In this document: positions 9,256 through 18,227 of the stretch, piece after piece
How the letters are laid out: each line of letters starts with the position of its first letter
Position numbering within the stretch: the first letter of the stretch is position 1
Assembly: GCF_027706745.1 (NCBI RefSeq)
Contig: NZ_JAQFWP010000017.1
Location: 43,027 to 107,026 of the forward strand
From: Nocardiopsis suaedae
GTDB lineage: Bacteria > Actinomycetota > Actinomycetes > Streptosporangiales > Streptosporangiaceae
Reading direction: 5' to 3'
Length of the DNA stretch: 64,000 bases
Notes under the pieces: generated by a model
What the model was told of the DNA's origin: nothing
Database searches by the model: none
Seen by the model: only the letters and a program-made list of their open reading frames with translations
Program-made: the position numbers and the translations under genes

Positions 9256-10311
9256 TCAGTTCTGCCGGCTGTCGGAGTCGCCCCGGCTCCCGGCGCTCTT
9301 CCAGCGCTCGGCGACCGTGTCGAAGATCTTGCCGCTCGCGTTGGCCGCGGTCCCGGCGACGTCGCGCACCATGCCCACCAGTGGGTCCGAGGAGCGCTCC
9401 CAGGACTGCTTGTAGGAGTTGGCGGCGTTGCGCGCCTCCTCGCTGACCGAAGCGTCCTTGTCGCCGGAGCGGCGCGGGTAGTCCCCGGCGAGGATGGTGC
9501 GGTACGAGCCGTCCTCGATCCAGCGGTGCAGCTCGGCGGTGCGCACCACGGCGAAGGGGTGGGTGGTGCCGATCAGGCTCATCACCTTCAGGAGGCTGTC
9601 GCGCGCGTCGCCCCCCTCGTCGTACTCCTTGGCCTGCTCCAGGAAGGCGTCGGTGTTCATCTCGGCCAGGCGCGAGCCGCCGGCCATCTTCATCAGCGCG
9701 CGCTTGGCGGCGTCCGGGTCCTGGGCGGCCAGCAGGCCCGCGCGGTCGCAGGACAGCTCGGACTTGCGGTACCACTCCTCCAGGGCGGCGACGATGGCGC
9801 GCAGGCCGATGTAGCCCAGCGGGATCCAGGCCACGCGCGCGGCCAGGTTGATCAGGGCCAGGAGCATGGTGCGGTAGACGGCGTGGCCGGACAGGATGTG
9901 CCCGACCTCGTGGCCCACCACGAAGCGCTGCTCCTCGGCGTCGAGGAGGTCGAACAGCCCGCTGGTCATGACGATGAACGGTTTCTGGCTGCCGATCGCC
10001 ATGGCGTTGGGCTTGGGGTCCATCTTGATGTAGAGCTCGGGCACCTCCTTGAGGTCGAGCACGTAGGCGGCGTCGCGCACGTAGTCGTGCACCTCGGGGA
10101 ACTGGCGTTCCCCGACCCGCACGGCGCCGGAGAGGAACATCAGGCGCAGCGCGCGCTCGTTGAACAGCCCTGAGAGCTTGCGGAAGACCTCGTCGAAGCC
10201 ACGGAGCGACCGCAGGGCGACCAGTGCGCCGCGGTCGGCCGGGTGCTCGTAGGCGCGGGAGGAGATGTCGTCGAGTCGGACGCGGGCGCGGTCTGGTGTG
10301 TTGGTGGCCAT
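9256..10311 (-). CDS. M48 family zinc metallopeptidase
   Basis: 351 residues. The zinc motif HEVGH is at residues 134-138 within [16 protein letters not shown], and the third ligand is in [10 protein letters not shown] hydrophobic helix ([20 protein letters not shown]) follows the HExxH, as in membrane-associated HtpX-like proteases. There is no clear signal peptide; the C-terminal 80 residues are hydrophilic. Members cleave misfolded membrane proteins or act on uncharacterised substrates. Monocistronic and convergent with the methyltransferase. Confidence 0.88.
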   Translation of the reverse strand: MATNTPDRARVRLDDISSRAYEHPADRGALVALRSLRGFDEVFRKLSGLFNERALRLMFLSGAVRVGERQFPEVHDYVRDAAYVLDLKEVPELYIKMDPKPNAMAIGSQKPFIVMTSGLFDLLDAEEQRFVVGHEVGHILSGHAVYRTMLLALINLAARVAWIPLGYIGLRAIVAALEEWYRKSELSCDRAGLLAAQDPDAAKRALMKMAGGSRLAEMNTDAFLEQAKEYDEGGDARDSLLKVMSLIGTTHPFAVVRTAELHRWIEDGSYRTILAGDYPRRSGDKDASVSEEARNAANSYKQSWERSSDPLVGMVRDVAGTAANASGKIFDTVAERWKSAGSRGDSDSRQN

Positions 10312-10576
10312 GTCGGCATGCTATGCGCGCCTCCCCGGCCGACGCCACGATTTCCGGCAACGAGATATGACGCGAATCCGGCGCCGCCCGGAAGGCCGTG
10401 CGTGCGGCCGGGTCCCGGCCCGCCGAGGGGGCGGCGCGGGGGCCGGGACCCGTCCGCGGGCGCGCCGTGGGCCGGTGCCCGGGGACGCGCCCGGCGCGGG
10501 TGCGGGGACGGCGCGGTGGACGCCTTCGGTTAGTCTCGGCGGCGGCTGGAAAAACCGGTGTAAAGGGAGCGATGAG

Positions 10577-11254
10577 GTGGCGAACGGAGCGATGGGCGCG
10601 GGCGCCGGCCGGGGTCCGGGCCGTCCACGACGCGTGGGGGTCATGGGCGGCACCTTCGACCCGATCCACCACGGGCACCTCGTCGCCGCCAGCGAGGTCG
10701 CCCACCTGTTCCACCTGGACGAGGTGCTGTTCGTCCCGGCGGGGCGGCCCTACCAGAAGGACCTGGACAAGGTGGCCCCGGCCGAGGACCGCTACCTGAT
10801 GACGGTCATCGCCACCGCGGAGAACCCGCAGTTCAAGGTGAGCCGGATCGAGGTCGACCGCGAGGGCCCCACCTACACCATCGACACGCTGCGCCAGCTC
10901 CGCTCCGACTACGGTCCGGACGTCAAGCTGTTCTTCATCACCGGCGCCGACGCCCTTGGCGCTATCCTGAGCTGGCAGAACGTGGACGAACTCTTCGAAC
11001 TCGCGCATTTCGTGGGCTGTAACCGGCCCGGGCACCGGCTGACCGACACCGGGCTGCCCGACGGCAAGGTCAGCCTGGTGGAGATCCCGGCGCTGGCGAT
11101 CTCCTCCACCGAGTGCCGGGAGCGCGTGGGCAAGGGCGAGCCGATCTGGTACCTCGTCCCCGACGGGATCGTCCGCTACATCAACAAGACCGGGCTCTAC
11201 CTCGACGACCCGTCGGCGGGGCGGACCCCAGGGGAGGCAGCTACTTCATCGTGA
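10577..11254 (+). CDS. nadD: Nicotinate-nucleotide adenylyltransferase
   Basis: 225 residues. NaMN + ATP to deamido-NAD, a late step of NAD synthesis. The nucleotidyltransferase motif [12 protein letters not shown] and the [10 protein letters not shown] motif near the C-terminus are intact; YTIDTLRQL and ITGADAL are also typical. The GTG at 10577 has GGGAG 8 nt upstream; the ATG at 10592 is an alternative with poor spacing. It overlaps rsfS by 4 nt (GTGA), so the two are translationally coupled. Confidence 0.95.
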   Translation: MANGAMGAGAGRGPGRPRRVGVMGGTFDPIHHGHLVAASEVAHLFHLDEVLFVPAGRPYQKDLDKVAPAEDRYLMTVIATAENPQFKVSRIEVDREGPTYTIDTLRQLRSDYGPDVKLFFITGADALGAILSWQNVDELFELAHFVGCNRPGHRLTDTGLPDGKVSLVEIPALAISSTECRERVGKGEPIWYLVPDGIVRYINKTGLYLDDPSAGRTPGEAATSS

Positions 11255-11643
11255 CCGCTACGGACAGGGCCGTCGAGCTCGTGAACATCGCCGCCGAGGC
11301 GGCTTCGGACAAACTCGCCCAGGAGGTCGTCGCCTTCGACGTGAGCGACCAGCTCGTCATCACCGACGCCTTCCTGCTGTGCTCCGCCCCCAACGACCGG
11401 CAGGTGCGCTCCATCGTCGACGAGGTGGAGGAGCGCCTGCGCGAGGCCGGCGCCAAACCGGTCCGCCGTGAGGGCGAGCGCGACGGGCGCTGGGTGCTGC
11501 TGGACTACGTCGAAATCGTCGTGCACGTCCAGCACGAGGAGGAGCGCGGCACCTACGGCCTGGAGCGGCTGTGGAAGGATTGCCCCGCGATCACCCTGCC
11601 GGAGAGCGCGCGGGGCCGCGAGCGCACCCAGGACGGCGCCTGA
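11251..11643 (+). CDS. rsfS: Ribosome silencing factor RsfS
   Basis: 130 residues. RsfS binds L14 and blocks subunit joining under starvation. Family features: [47 protein letters not shown] and [16 protein letters not shown]. The GTG start overlaps the nadD stop and is preceded by GGGGAGG. Normal length and conserved position after nadD. Confidence 0.95.
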   Translation: MTATDRAVELVNIAAEAASDKLAQEVVAFDVSDQLVITDAFLLCSAPNDRQVRSIVDEVEERLREAGAKPVRREGERDGRWVLLDYVEIVVHVQHEEERGTYGLERLWKDCPAITLPESARGRERTQDGA

Positions 11644-11723
11644 GCGGTCCGTGGGGCGGCCCCTGGGGGCCGGTCCGCCGCCGATCAGCACCGACCTGCA
11701 CCGACCGCACAGGAGTTGAGTCG

Positions 11724-12350
11724 ATGGCCGAATCCCGTCGTGTCCTCTGCTGGCGCCACGGCCAGACCCAGTGGAACGCGGACAAGCGCTTCCAGGGGCA
11801 GTCCGACATCCCGCTCGACGACGTCGGGCGCGAGCAGGCCCAGCGCGCGGCGCGCCTGCTGGCCGCGCTGCGGCCGGACGCCGTCATCGCCTCGGACCTG
11901 CGCCGCGCGGCGGACACGGCCGGGTACCTGTCGGAGGCCACGGGGCTGGCCGTGCACACCGACAAGGGGCTGCGGGAGCGCTTCGGCGGGCCCTGGGAGG
12001 GGCTGACCACCGCGGAGATCCGCGAGCGGTGGCCGGAGGAGAACGCCCGGATGGAGATCCCCGGCGGTGAGCCCATCGAGGAGGTGGGCGAGCGCGTCGC
12101 CGAGGCGGTCGAACGCGGGCTGGAGCGGGTGCCCGAGGGCGGGCTGCTGGTGGCCGTGGGCCACGGGGCGGCGCTGCGCGCGGGCATCAACCGGATGCTC
12201 GGGCTGCCCGTGGAGATCCGCCAGGCGCTGGGGCCGCTGGGCAACTGCTCATGGTCGGTGCTGGGGCCGCTGCGCGTGGGCGGGTGGCGCCTGCTGGAGC
12301 ACAACGCCTCCAGCCTCCCGGAGGAGAGGATCCTCGGCGACGACCGGTGA
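11724..12350 (+). CDS. Histidine phosphatase family protein
   Basis: 208 residues of the phosphoglycerate-mutase-like histidine phosphatase fold. The catalytic RHG box is WRHGQTQWN at residues 10-18. Further motifs are SDLRRAADTA, ERFGGPWEG and the second catalytic His in VGHGAALRAG. AGGAG lies 8 nt before the ATG. It follows rsfS after 80 nt, an order common in actinobacteria where this gene is often annotated as a phosphoglycerate-mutase-like phosphatase. The substrate is unknown. Confidence 0.88.
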   Translation: MAESRRVLCWRHGQTQWNADKRFQGQSDIPLDDVGREQAQRAARLLAALRPDAVIASDLRRAADTAGYLSEATGLAVHTDKGLRERFGGPWEGLTTAEIRERWPEENARMEIPGGEPIEEVGERVAEAVERGLERVPEGGLLVAVGHGAALRAGINRMLGLPVEIRQALGPLGNCSWSVLGPLRVGGWRLLEHNASSLPEERILGDDR

Positions 12351-12380
12351 GCGCGTCCCCGCAGGTCCAGGGGGAGCGTT

Positions 12381-12420
12381 CGGAATCCGTTTCGACTAAT
12401 CGGGCGGATTCCGCTATCGT
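12381..12420 (+). promoter_or_regulatory. Promoter of tRNA-Ala copy 1 with flanking inverted repeat
   Basis: TTCGAC (12391-12396), an 18-nt spacer and TATCGT (12415-12420) form a -35/-10 pair ending 44 nt before the tRNA. A perfect 9-bp inverted repeat CGGAATCCG / CGGATTCCG (12381-12389, 12405-12413) encloses the -35, so it could be an operator or the terminator of the upstream phosphatase gene. Similar text GATCCGGTAGAGTC precedes tRNA copy 2 (-10 TAGAGT, 14598) and GAATCCGGTAGGATC precedes copy 3 (-10 TAGGAT, 31699). Confidence 0.5.
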
Positions 12421-12464
12421 TCAGGGTGTCGGCAGGGCGGTTCCCCCGCCCCCGCCGGACCCGA

Positions 12465-12537
12465 GGGGCTATGGCGCAGTTGGTAGCGCGCCTCCATGGC
12501 ATGGAGGAGGTCTGGGGTTCGAATCCCCATAGCTCCA
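12465..12537 (+). tRNA. tRNA-Ala (anticodon GGC), copy 1
   Basis: A 73-nt cloverleaf: acceptor GGGGCTA/TAGCTCC with the G3:U70 alanine identity pair, D-arm with GTTGGTAGC, anticodon arm CCTCC-ATGGCAT-GGAGG with GGC at positions 34-36, T-arm GGGGTTCGAATCCCC and discriminator A. CCA is not encoded. Identical to the copies at 14655 and 31728. Confidence 0.97.
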
Positions 12538-12543
12538 CAGAAG

Positions 12544-12584
12544 CGAACGGCCCGGTGCGGATGCGATCCGCACCGGGCCGTTCG
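12544..12584 (+). terminator. Terminator of tRNA-Ala copy 1
   Basis: A perfect 19-bp stem (12544-12562 with 12566-12584) with a 3-nt loop begins 7 nt after the tRNA. Confidence 0.75.
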
Positions 12585-12679
12585 TCGTTCCCGCGCTTCG
12601 CCTCCGCCTCCCACGGTTCCGTCCGGTCCCGGCCACCGGGCGGGGAACCGCTTTCATCACGGGCCTCGTCCCAGCTTCC

Positions 12680-13333
12680 GTGACGAACTACTGGGAGCGG
12701 GAGCCGAAAGATCAGCCGGCGTCGGAGGAGATCTCCCTGCCGACTGCGACCCGGCTGCTGTGGGCCATGGTCGGCCTGATGTTCCTCGCGGGGGTCCTGC
12801 ATTACGCCGTGCTGCCGTACACGGCCGGGTTCATCCTCCTCTGCCTGGCATGGCCCGCTGCTGCCTGTTGTGCCGGGATCTGGGCGTACGCGGCATCGGT
12901 GCGGTTCAGGGGATTGGCCGTGGGCTTCGCCGCCGTGCTGGTGCTTGCCGGGTCGGCGCTGTTCCTCGCCAGAGCGGCCGTGTACCACGTCTGGGCCGAT
13001 GAGGTCCGCTGCACGGTGGCGGCGACGAGCACATGGGACGAGATGGTCTTCCGCTACAACCGCAGAGGCGGCGGAGGGCGCCCCGCCCATGAGGTCGAAT
13101 GGGAGTGCGCCGGTGAACGGGTCACGGTGAAGAAGGCCGGGACCCCATCCGTCGAGGAAGGTGAGACCCAGGACATGGCCTACGACCCCGAGGGGCGCCT
13201 GCCGCTTGAACGGGCGCGGAAGGTTATGGAGCTGTGGATCCCCGGCAGCGCGGGAGCGATATCCCTCGGTGTGGTGATGTACCTCGGCCGCTACCCGCGA
13301 CGCCCCGCCTGGACCCGGACGGACAAGGCCTGA
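12680..13333 (+). CDS. Membrane protein of unknown function, tandem paralogue A
   Basis: 217 residues. Three predicted helices lie near the N-terminus (about 25-105) and one weak hydrophobic segment near the C-terminus. The middle hydrophilic part has EVRCTVAATST, HEVEWECAGERV and MAYDPEGRLPLE, all shared with the next gene, so the two arose by tandem duplication. No catalytic motif is recognised; the organisation resembles DUF3592-type proteins but this is not secure. The start at 12680 is a GTG without a clear ribosome binding site, 143 nt after the tRNA. Confidence 0.65.
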   Translation: MTNYWEREPKDQPASEEISLPTATRLLWAMVGLMFLAGVLHYAVLPYTAGFILLCLAWPAAACCAGIWAYAASVRFRGLAVGFAAVLVLAGSALFLARAAVYHVWADEVRCTVAATSTWDEMVFRYNRRGGGGRPAHEVEWECAGERVTVKKAGTPSVEEGETQDMAYDPEGRLPLERARKVMELWIPGSAGAISLGVVMYLGRYPRRPAWTRTDKA

Positions 13334-13337
13334 GGGC

Positions 13338-14120
13338 ATGCCGACCGCCCAAAACCGCGACCCCTACGGCGACGAAGAGTCGAGGGACCGGACACCGCTG
13401 ATCGTCACCGTGGTCTTCGCCACGGTGGCGGGCCTGACGTTCTTCCTCGCGCTCGTGCACTATTTCGCCCTGCCGCAGTGGCTCGGCTTCCTCCTGCTCT
13501 GCGTGGTGTGGCTCGTCGGGTTCGGCTGCTCCCTGGCCTGGGGCCGCTGCGCGAGTGCCGGGTGCGCCGGGTCGCTCGTGGGTGCGGCCGCGGGGCTCGT
13601 GCTGCTCTGGGCGGTGGTCCTGGCGGCCCGGGTCCTGGCCTACGACTCCTTGACCGAGGAGGTCAGGTGCACGGTGGTCGCGGCCGAGACGCGGGTCGTG
13701 CGGCAGGACCCCTTCAGCGAGCGGCGGAAGCGGTTCGTCCACGAGGTGGAATGGGATTGCGCGGGCGAGCAGGTCTCCGTGCGCCGTGTCGGAGCGTTCG
13801 GCGGAGAGGGCGGCGAGCCCGCGCTCCGCTATTCGGAGGGGGAATCCCATGTCATGGCGTACGACCCCACGGGGCGCCTGCGGCTCGAACCGGCCGCGGG
13901 TGCGACGGACCTGTGGACACCGTCGGTGATGGGGGCGGTGTCGCTTGGGACGATGGTGCTCCTCGCCAGGCCGACGCTCCCGTTCAGGCGGCCGTGGTCA
14001 GGGAAGGCCAGGAAGGACCGACGCCCCCACAGGCGCGACCCGTGGGGGATCGACGACGACGGGGACTCGGATCGGTCGGACCGCCCTGACCCGTGGGAGA
14101 AATACGGCTTCGACTTCTGA
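13338..14120 (+). CDS. Membrane protein of unknown function, tandem paralogue B
   Basis: 260 residues. Same layout as its neighbour: N-terminal helices (about 20-105), then EVRCTVVAAET, HEVEWDCAGEQV and MAYDPTGRLRLE, a further hydrophobic segment, and a longer charged C-terminal tail (RRPHRRDPWGIDDD). It starts 4 nt after paralogue A in a GGGC context. Two cysteines in the shared core (RC, DCAGE) are conserved between the pair and may form a disulfide outside the membrane (inference). Confidence 0.68.
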   Translation: MPTAQNRDPYGDEESRDRTPLIVTVVFATVAGLTFFLALVHYFALPQWLGFLLLCVVWLVGFGCSLAWGRCASAGCAGSLVGAAAGLVLLWAVVLAARVLAYDSLTEEVRCTVVAAETRVVRQDPFSERRKRFVHEVEWDCAGEQVSVRRVGAFGGEGGEPALRYSEGESHVMAYDPTGRLRLEPAAGATDLWTPSVMGAVSLGTMVLLARPTLPFRRPWSGKARKDRRPHRRDPWGIDDDGDSDRSDRPDPWEKYGFDF

Positions 14121-14162
14121 CCCGCCGTCAGGGCCGTCCGTGTGTCCGACCCCGCCAGGCGG

Positions 14163-14483
14163 TCACAGGTACAGGCCGGTTCCCTGCTGTGGGGACTCGT
14201 TGGCTACGGCGTGGATGTCGCGTTCCCTCAGGACCAGGTAGCGCTCGGCCTGGAGTTCGACCTCCAACTGGTCCTCGGGGTTGAACAGGACCCGGTCACC
14301 GGTCTTGACGTGTCGGGCGCTGGTGCCCGCGCCGCAGACCTCGCCCCATACGAGGCGGGTCGCCATCTTCACGGTGTCCGGGATGACCAGCCCGCCGGTG
14401 CTGCGGCGCTCCCCCTTCTCCGGGAGCAGCCGCACGAGCAGGCGATCGTGGAGCATCTGGATTTCGAGCTTTGAATCGGGCAC
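14163..14483 (-). CDS. GroES-like co-chaperonin (divergent Cpn10)
   Basis: 106 residues with the Cpn10 fold: HDRLLVRLLPEKGERRSTGGLVIPDT (the mobile loop is STGGLVIP), GEVCGAG, GDRVLFNPEDQLEVEL and YLVLRERDIHAV. No groEL is nearby and the sequence is more divergent than housekeeping GroES. Actinobacteria often carry such a second Cpn10-like gene of uncertain role. It converges with paralogue B. Confidence 0.85.
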   Translation of the reverse strand: MPDSKLEIQMLHDRLLVRLLPEKGERRSTGGLVIPDTVKMATRLVWGEVCGAGTSARHVKTGDRVLFNPEDQLEVELQAERYLVLRERDIHAVANESPQQGTGLYL

Positions 14484-14654
14484 CCTGCAAGCCTATTGGG
14501 TCCCGACCCGTGACCGGGCGGGATGGCCGGTGCGGGGTGGTGGGCCGCCACCGGGGTGAACACCTGGGGAACGGCGCGAGCACCCCTGCGGATCCGGTAG
14601 AGTCGAGGTGTCGCCGCGGCGAGGCCGGACACCGGCACGCAGGGGCGACGACCA

Positions 14655-14727
14655 GGGGCTATGGCGCAGTTGGTAGCGCGCCTCCATGGCATGGAGGAGG
14701 TCTGGGGTTCGAATCCCCATAGCTCCA
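14655..14727 (+). tRNA. tRNA-Ala (anticodon GGC), copy 2
   Basis: Identical over 73 nt to copy 1, including G3:U70 and anticodon GGC. A candidate -10 TAGAGT lies at 14598-14603. Confidence 0.97.
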
Positions 14728-14778
14728 CCGGGTGGGCCGTTGTGCACACCGTTTTCTTCAGAGGTCGCTTGCGCCGGT

Positions 14779-14798
14779 GAGGCGGGGCGGCCTCTTTT
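14779..14798 (+). terminator. Terminator after tRNA-Ala copy 2
   Basis: GAGGC-GGGGCG-GCCTC followed by TTTT: a short stem but one of the few T-tracts in the window. Confidence 0.5.
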
Positions 14799-14958
14799 CG
14801 TTCCGTAGGGATGCGGGGACCGGGGTGAAGCGCCCGGATCCGTGCCCGCTCCCCGCTCTCCCGACCCTGGGCGGGCACTCCGCACGGGGCGTCCGGCGCG
14901 GTCGGCCGAGGGGACACCCGTTGCGCGCGGCCGACGGCCTGGGCGCCTGCCGAGGGGC

Positions 14959-15945
14959 TCAGACGGCCTGGCGGACGGGGGCGCCGACCAGTCGCTGCCG
15001 GTAGGCGGTGGGGGACTCGCCGAACTCGGCCTTGAACAGCCGGCTGAAATGCGCGGCGTCGTGGAGGCCCCAGCGGCCCGCCACCCATGAGACGGGGCGG
15101 TCGGCGAACAGGGGGTCGGCGAGGTCGCGGCGGATGTGCTCGAGGCGCCGGGAGCGGATCCACATCGAGACCGTCTGCCCCTCCGACGAGAAGATCGTGT
15201 GGAGGTGCCGGGTCGAGATGTAGTGGGCCCGCGCGATGGAGGACGGCGTGAGGTCGTGCTCGCCGAGGTGCCGGAGGATGTACTCGCGCACCTCCCGCGC
15301 CAGACTCCGGGCCGGGTGCGTCGCCGGCCCCTGGCGGCGGTGCAGTTCCTGCGACAGCATGGTGACGAGCAGGTCCAGAGCCGAATGGACCAGTCGTGAC
15401 GCGTGGCTGTCGGCCAGCTGGTCCATGTTCCTGCCGAGCTCGACGAAGAACGGGTTGATCACCCGGCCCAGGCCGTCCTCCCCGGGGAACCGCGTGGCGG
15501 TCACCCGGGCGACCTCGTCGCGCGGCAGGTCCACGAGCTCGTGCGGGAACATGATGACCATGGCCCGGCTCCGCTCGGGGAAGGTCAGCGTGTACGGCCG
15601 ATGCGTGTCATAGATGGCCAGGTCGCCGGGGCCCAGTCCCACGGAGCGGCCGTCCTGCTCCAGCACCGCGGGGCCGGCCAGCTGCAGGCTCAGCTTGTAG
15701 AACCGGTCGCCGCCGTCCGAGATGAGCTCCGGGGTCCGCCGCACGACGTGCGGCGTCGCCGCGATCCCGAACAGGGAGACGTTGTCGACCACGGTCTGGG
15801 CGATGTGGCCGTGGAAGGCGACGCCGCCGAGCTCGTCGATCCTGAGCGGTACGACGGCGTGCGCGACCGCGGATCTCCAGGCGTCGAGAGCGAGTGGCGC
15901 GTTCGGCGTGGCGGTCGCGTGGCTCGCGCTGGCGGAAACGGACAT
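14959..15945 (-). CDS. AraC/XylS family transcriptional regulator (FeaR-like)
   Basis: 328 residues. The N-terminal AraC-type ligand-binding domain (about 15-190) includes GPAVLEQDGR and GPGDLAIYDTHRPYTLTF. Two helix-turn-helix motifs are C-terminal (about 225-325), with the second helix signature WGLHDAAHFSRLFKAEFGES. The ATG at 15945 has GGAAGGA 7 nt upstream and is preferred to the ATG 42 nt further out. It is divergent from the copper amine oxidase, as feaR is to tynA in enteric bacteria, so activation of amine oxidase genes by the amine or aldehyde is a reasonable inference. Confidence 0.85.
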   Translation of the reverse strand: MSVSASASHATATPNAPLALDAWRSAVAHAVVPLRIDELGGVAFHGHIAQTVVDNVSLFGIAATPHVVRRTPELISDGGDRFYKLSLQLAGPAVLEQDGRSVGLGPGDLAIYDTHRPYTLTFPERSRAMVIMFPHELVDLPRDEVARVTATRFPGEDGLGRVINPFFVELGRNMDQLADSHASRLVHSALDLLVTMLSQELHRRQGPATHPARSLAREVREYILRHLGEHDLTPSSIARAHYISTRHLHTIFSSEGQTVSMWIRSRRLEHIRRDLADPLFADRPVSWVAGRWGLHDAAHFSRLFKAEFGESPTAYRQRLVGAPVRQAV

Positions 15946-15981
15946 CGCTCGTCCTTCCCCCGACGGGTGGCGGGTGCCGGT

Positions 15982-15995
15982 GATCATATACGATC
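15982..15995. promoter_or_regulatory. AT-rich palindromic operator candidate
   Basis: GATCATATACGATC lies in the regulator-amine oxidase divergent region, an AT island in GC-rich DNA. Its core ATCATATACGAT differs by one base from ATCATATATGAT upstream of the homoprotocatechuate operon (31416-31429), suggesting one regulator for both. Confidence 0.5.
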
Positions 15996-16169
15996 CGTGG
16001 TGTTGTCTCTACCACATTTCCGAGACGTTCGTCAGCGCCGCTTGTCCGAGCGCGCAGACCGTTTGACGACCCGCGACCGATCGGGCGGGTGGGCCGGGGC
16101 GCCCCCGCGCGGACGGCTACGTTGATCCACGACCCGCGACCGCTGGCACCCCTGTACGGAGGAGGATCG

Positions 16170-18155
16170 TTGACGACGGACACCACCCCGCGCGGCACCC
16201 GGCCGTCGTCGTTCGGTGTGACGCACCCGCTCGACATGCTGACGGCCGAGGAGATCTCCGCGGCCCGGGAGATCCTCGTCCGCCACGGCAAGGTCGGCCC
16301 GGCGACCCGGTTTCCGCGCGTGCTGCCGGTCGAACCGGACAAGCGGGCCGTCCTGAGCCATACCCCCGGCGCGGACGACTTCGACCGCAGCGTGCTGGTC
16401 ACCCTCCTGGACACCGCCACCGGCCGGGTCGGCGAGGCCGAGGTGTCCGTCACCGGCGGCGCGGTCACCTCGTGGCGGGACCTGCCGACGGGGGAGCACC
16501 CGTACGGCCAGCCCCCGTACCTGCTGGAGGAGTACGGCCGCGCCGCCGAGATCGTCAAGGCGGACCCCCGGTGGCAGGCGGCCATGGCGCGCCGCGGCAT
16601 CACCGACACGGCGCACACGTTCGTCGCCCCGCTCGCGCCCGGCTACTTTCCCCGGGAGGGCGAGACGGGTCGGCGCATGATCCGGTCGCTCACCTTCCAC
16701 CGGCGCCACGAGGGCGACAACCCGTGGGCGCACCCCGTCGAGGGGCTGGTCGCGCACGTGGACCTGACGGCCGGGGAGGTGACCCGGCTGGACGACGAGG
16801 GCGACGTCCCCGTGCCGCTGGACGACTGGAACTACAAGCACACCGGACCCGCCCGCACCACGCTGAAGCCGCTGGAGATCACCCAGCCCGAGGGCCCCTC
16901 CTTCACCGTGGACGGCACCCTCGTCCGCTGGGAGGACTGGTCCCTCCGGGTCGGCTTCAACGCCCAGGAGGGGCTGGTCCTGAACGAGATCGCCTTCCGC
17001 GACGGAGACGAGGACCGCCCCGTCATCTACCGGGCCTCCGTCCCCGAGATGGTGGTGCCGTACGGCGACCCGGCGGCCCCCCGCTACTGGATCAGCTACT
17101 TCGACGCGGGCGAGTACGCCCTCGGCAAGAACGCCAACTCGCTCAAGCTCGGCTGCGACTGCCTCGGCGAGATCACCTACTTCGACGCCGTGGTGGCCGA
17201 CGACAACGGCGACCCGATGCCCATCCCGCACGCCGTGTGCATGCACGAGGAGGACTACGGGATCCTCTGGAAGCACACCGAGCCGGGCGAGGCGTCCCAG
17301 GTGCGGCGCTCCCGCCGCCTCGTGCTCTCCTACTTCGCCACCATCGGCAACTACGACTACGGGTTCTTCTGGTACTTCTACCTCGACGGCTCGATCCAGA
17401 TGGAGGCCAAGGCGACCGGCATCGTGTTCGCCGGGGCCGCGGAGCCCTGGACCGAGAACCCCCACGCGCCGGAGATTGCACCGGGCATCATCGGCCCGGT
17501 CCACCAGCACATCTTCTGCGCGCGGCTGGACATGTCCGTCGACGGGCCCGAGAACTCGGTCGAGGAGGAGAACCTCGTCGGGATCCCCACCGGGCCGCGG
17601 AACCCGTACGGGAACGCGTTCACCTACGAGCGCGTCCCGCTGTCCCGCGAGTCGGAGGCCGTGCGGGACGCCGACAGCGAGGCCGGACGCCGGTGGTACG
17701 TCACCAGCGCGCACCGGCGCAACGCCGTCGGCAGGCCCACGGCGTACCAGCTCACCCCGATGGCGGGCCCACGGCTCATGGCCCAGCCGGGCTCCTCGGC
17801 GGGCGACCGCGCCGCGTTCGCCCGCCACCACCTGTGGGTGACCGCGCACGACCCGGCCGAGCGCTTCCCGGCCGGGGACTTCCCGAACCAGCACGCGGGA
17901 GACGGCATCGGCCGGTGGGTGCAGGCCGACCGTGCGCTCACCGACACCGATGTCGTCCTGTGGCACACGTTCGGGCCCACCCACATCCCCCGGCCCGAGG
18001 ACTGGCCGGTGATGCCCGTCGACTACTCGGGGTTCTGGCTCAAGCCGCACGGCTTCCTCGACGCGAACCCGGCGCTCGACCTGCCGGACGGGTCCGCCGG
18101 CGGGCACAGTGGGCACGGCGGAACCGGTGGGTCCGCCGACGGCCGCTGCCACTGA
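16170..18155 (+). CDS. tynA: Copper-containing amine oxidase (TPQ enzyme)
   Basis: 661 residues. Oxidises primary amines (phenylethylamine, tyramine, dopamine in relatives) to aldehyde, ammonia and hydrogen peroxide. The catalytic base Asp312 lies in YFDAGEY; the topaquinone precursor is Tyr395 in GNYDYG; copper ligands are His445 and His447 (HQH) and His605 (THIPRPEDWP). The spacing of these residues matches Arthrobacter enzymes. No signal peptide, so cytoplasmic. The start is TTG at 16170 behind a very strong GGAGGAGG; the frame is open further upstream without family similarity. It shares a terminator with the convergent aldehyde dehydrogenase. Confidence 0.93.
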   Translation: MTTDTTPRGTRPSSFGVTHPLDMLTAEEISAAREILVRHGKVGPATRFPRVLPVEPDKRAVLSHTPGADDFDRSVLVTLLDTATGRVGEAEVSVTGGAVTSWRDLPTGEHPYGQPPYLLEEYGRAAEIVKADPRWQAAMARRGITDTAHTFVAPLAPGYFPREGETGRRMIRSLTFHRRHEGDNPWAHPVEGLVAHVDLTAGEVTRLDDEGDVPVPLDDWNYKHTGPARTTLKPLEITQPEGPSFTVDGTLVRWEDWSLRVGFNAQEGLVLNEIAFRDGDEDRPVIYRASVPEMVVPYGDPAAPRYWISYFDAGEYALGKNANSLKLGCDCLGEITYFDAVVADDNGDPMPIPHAVCMHEEDYGILWKHTEPGEASQVRRSRRLVLSYFATIGNYDYGFFWYFYLDGSIQMEAKATGIVFAGAAEPWTENPHAPEIAPGIIGPVHQHIFCARLDMSVDGPENSVEEENLVGIPTGPRNPYGNAFTYERVPLSRESEAVRDADSEAGRRWYVTSAHRRNAVGRPTAYQLTPMAGPRLMAQPGSSAGDRAAFARHHLWVTAHDPAERFPAGDFPNQHAGDGIGRWVQADRALTDTDVVLWHTFGPTHIPRPEDWPVMPVDYSGFWLKPHGFLDANPALDLPDGSAGGHSGHGGTGGSADGRCH

Positions 18156-18168
18156 CCCGGCGCGAGAG

Positions 18169-18202
18169 CGGCCCCGCGGCACCTTCGGGTGCCGCGGGGC
18201 CG
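18169..18202. terminator. Bidirectional terminator with UUCG tetraloop
   Basis: A perfect 15-bp stem closes C(TTCG)G between the convergent amine oxidase and aldehyde dehydrogenase genes. Confidence 0.8.
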
Positions 18203-18227
18203 TGTACTCCTGCGGGCGCGGGCGGCG

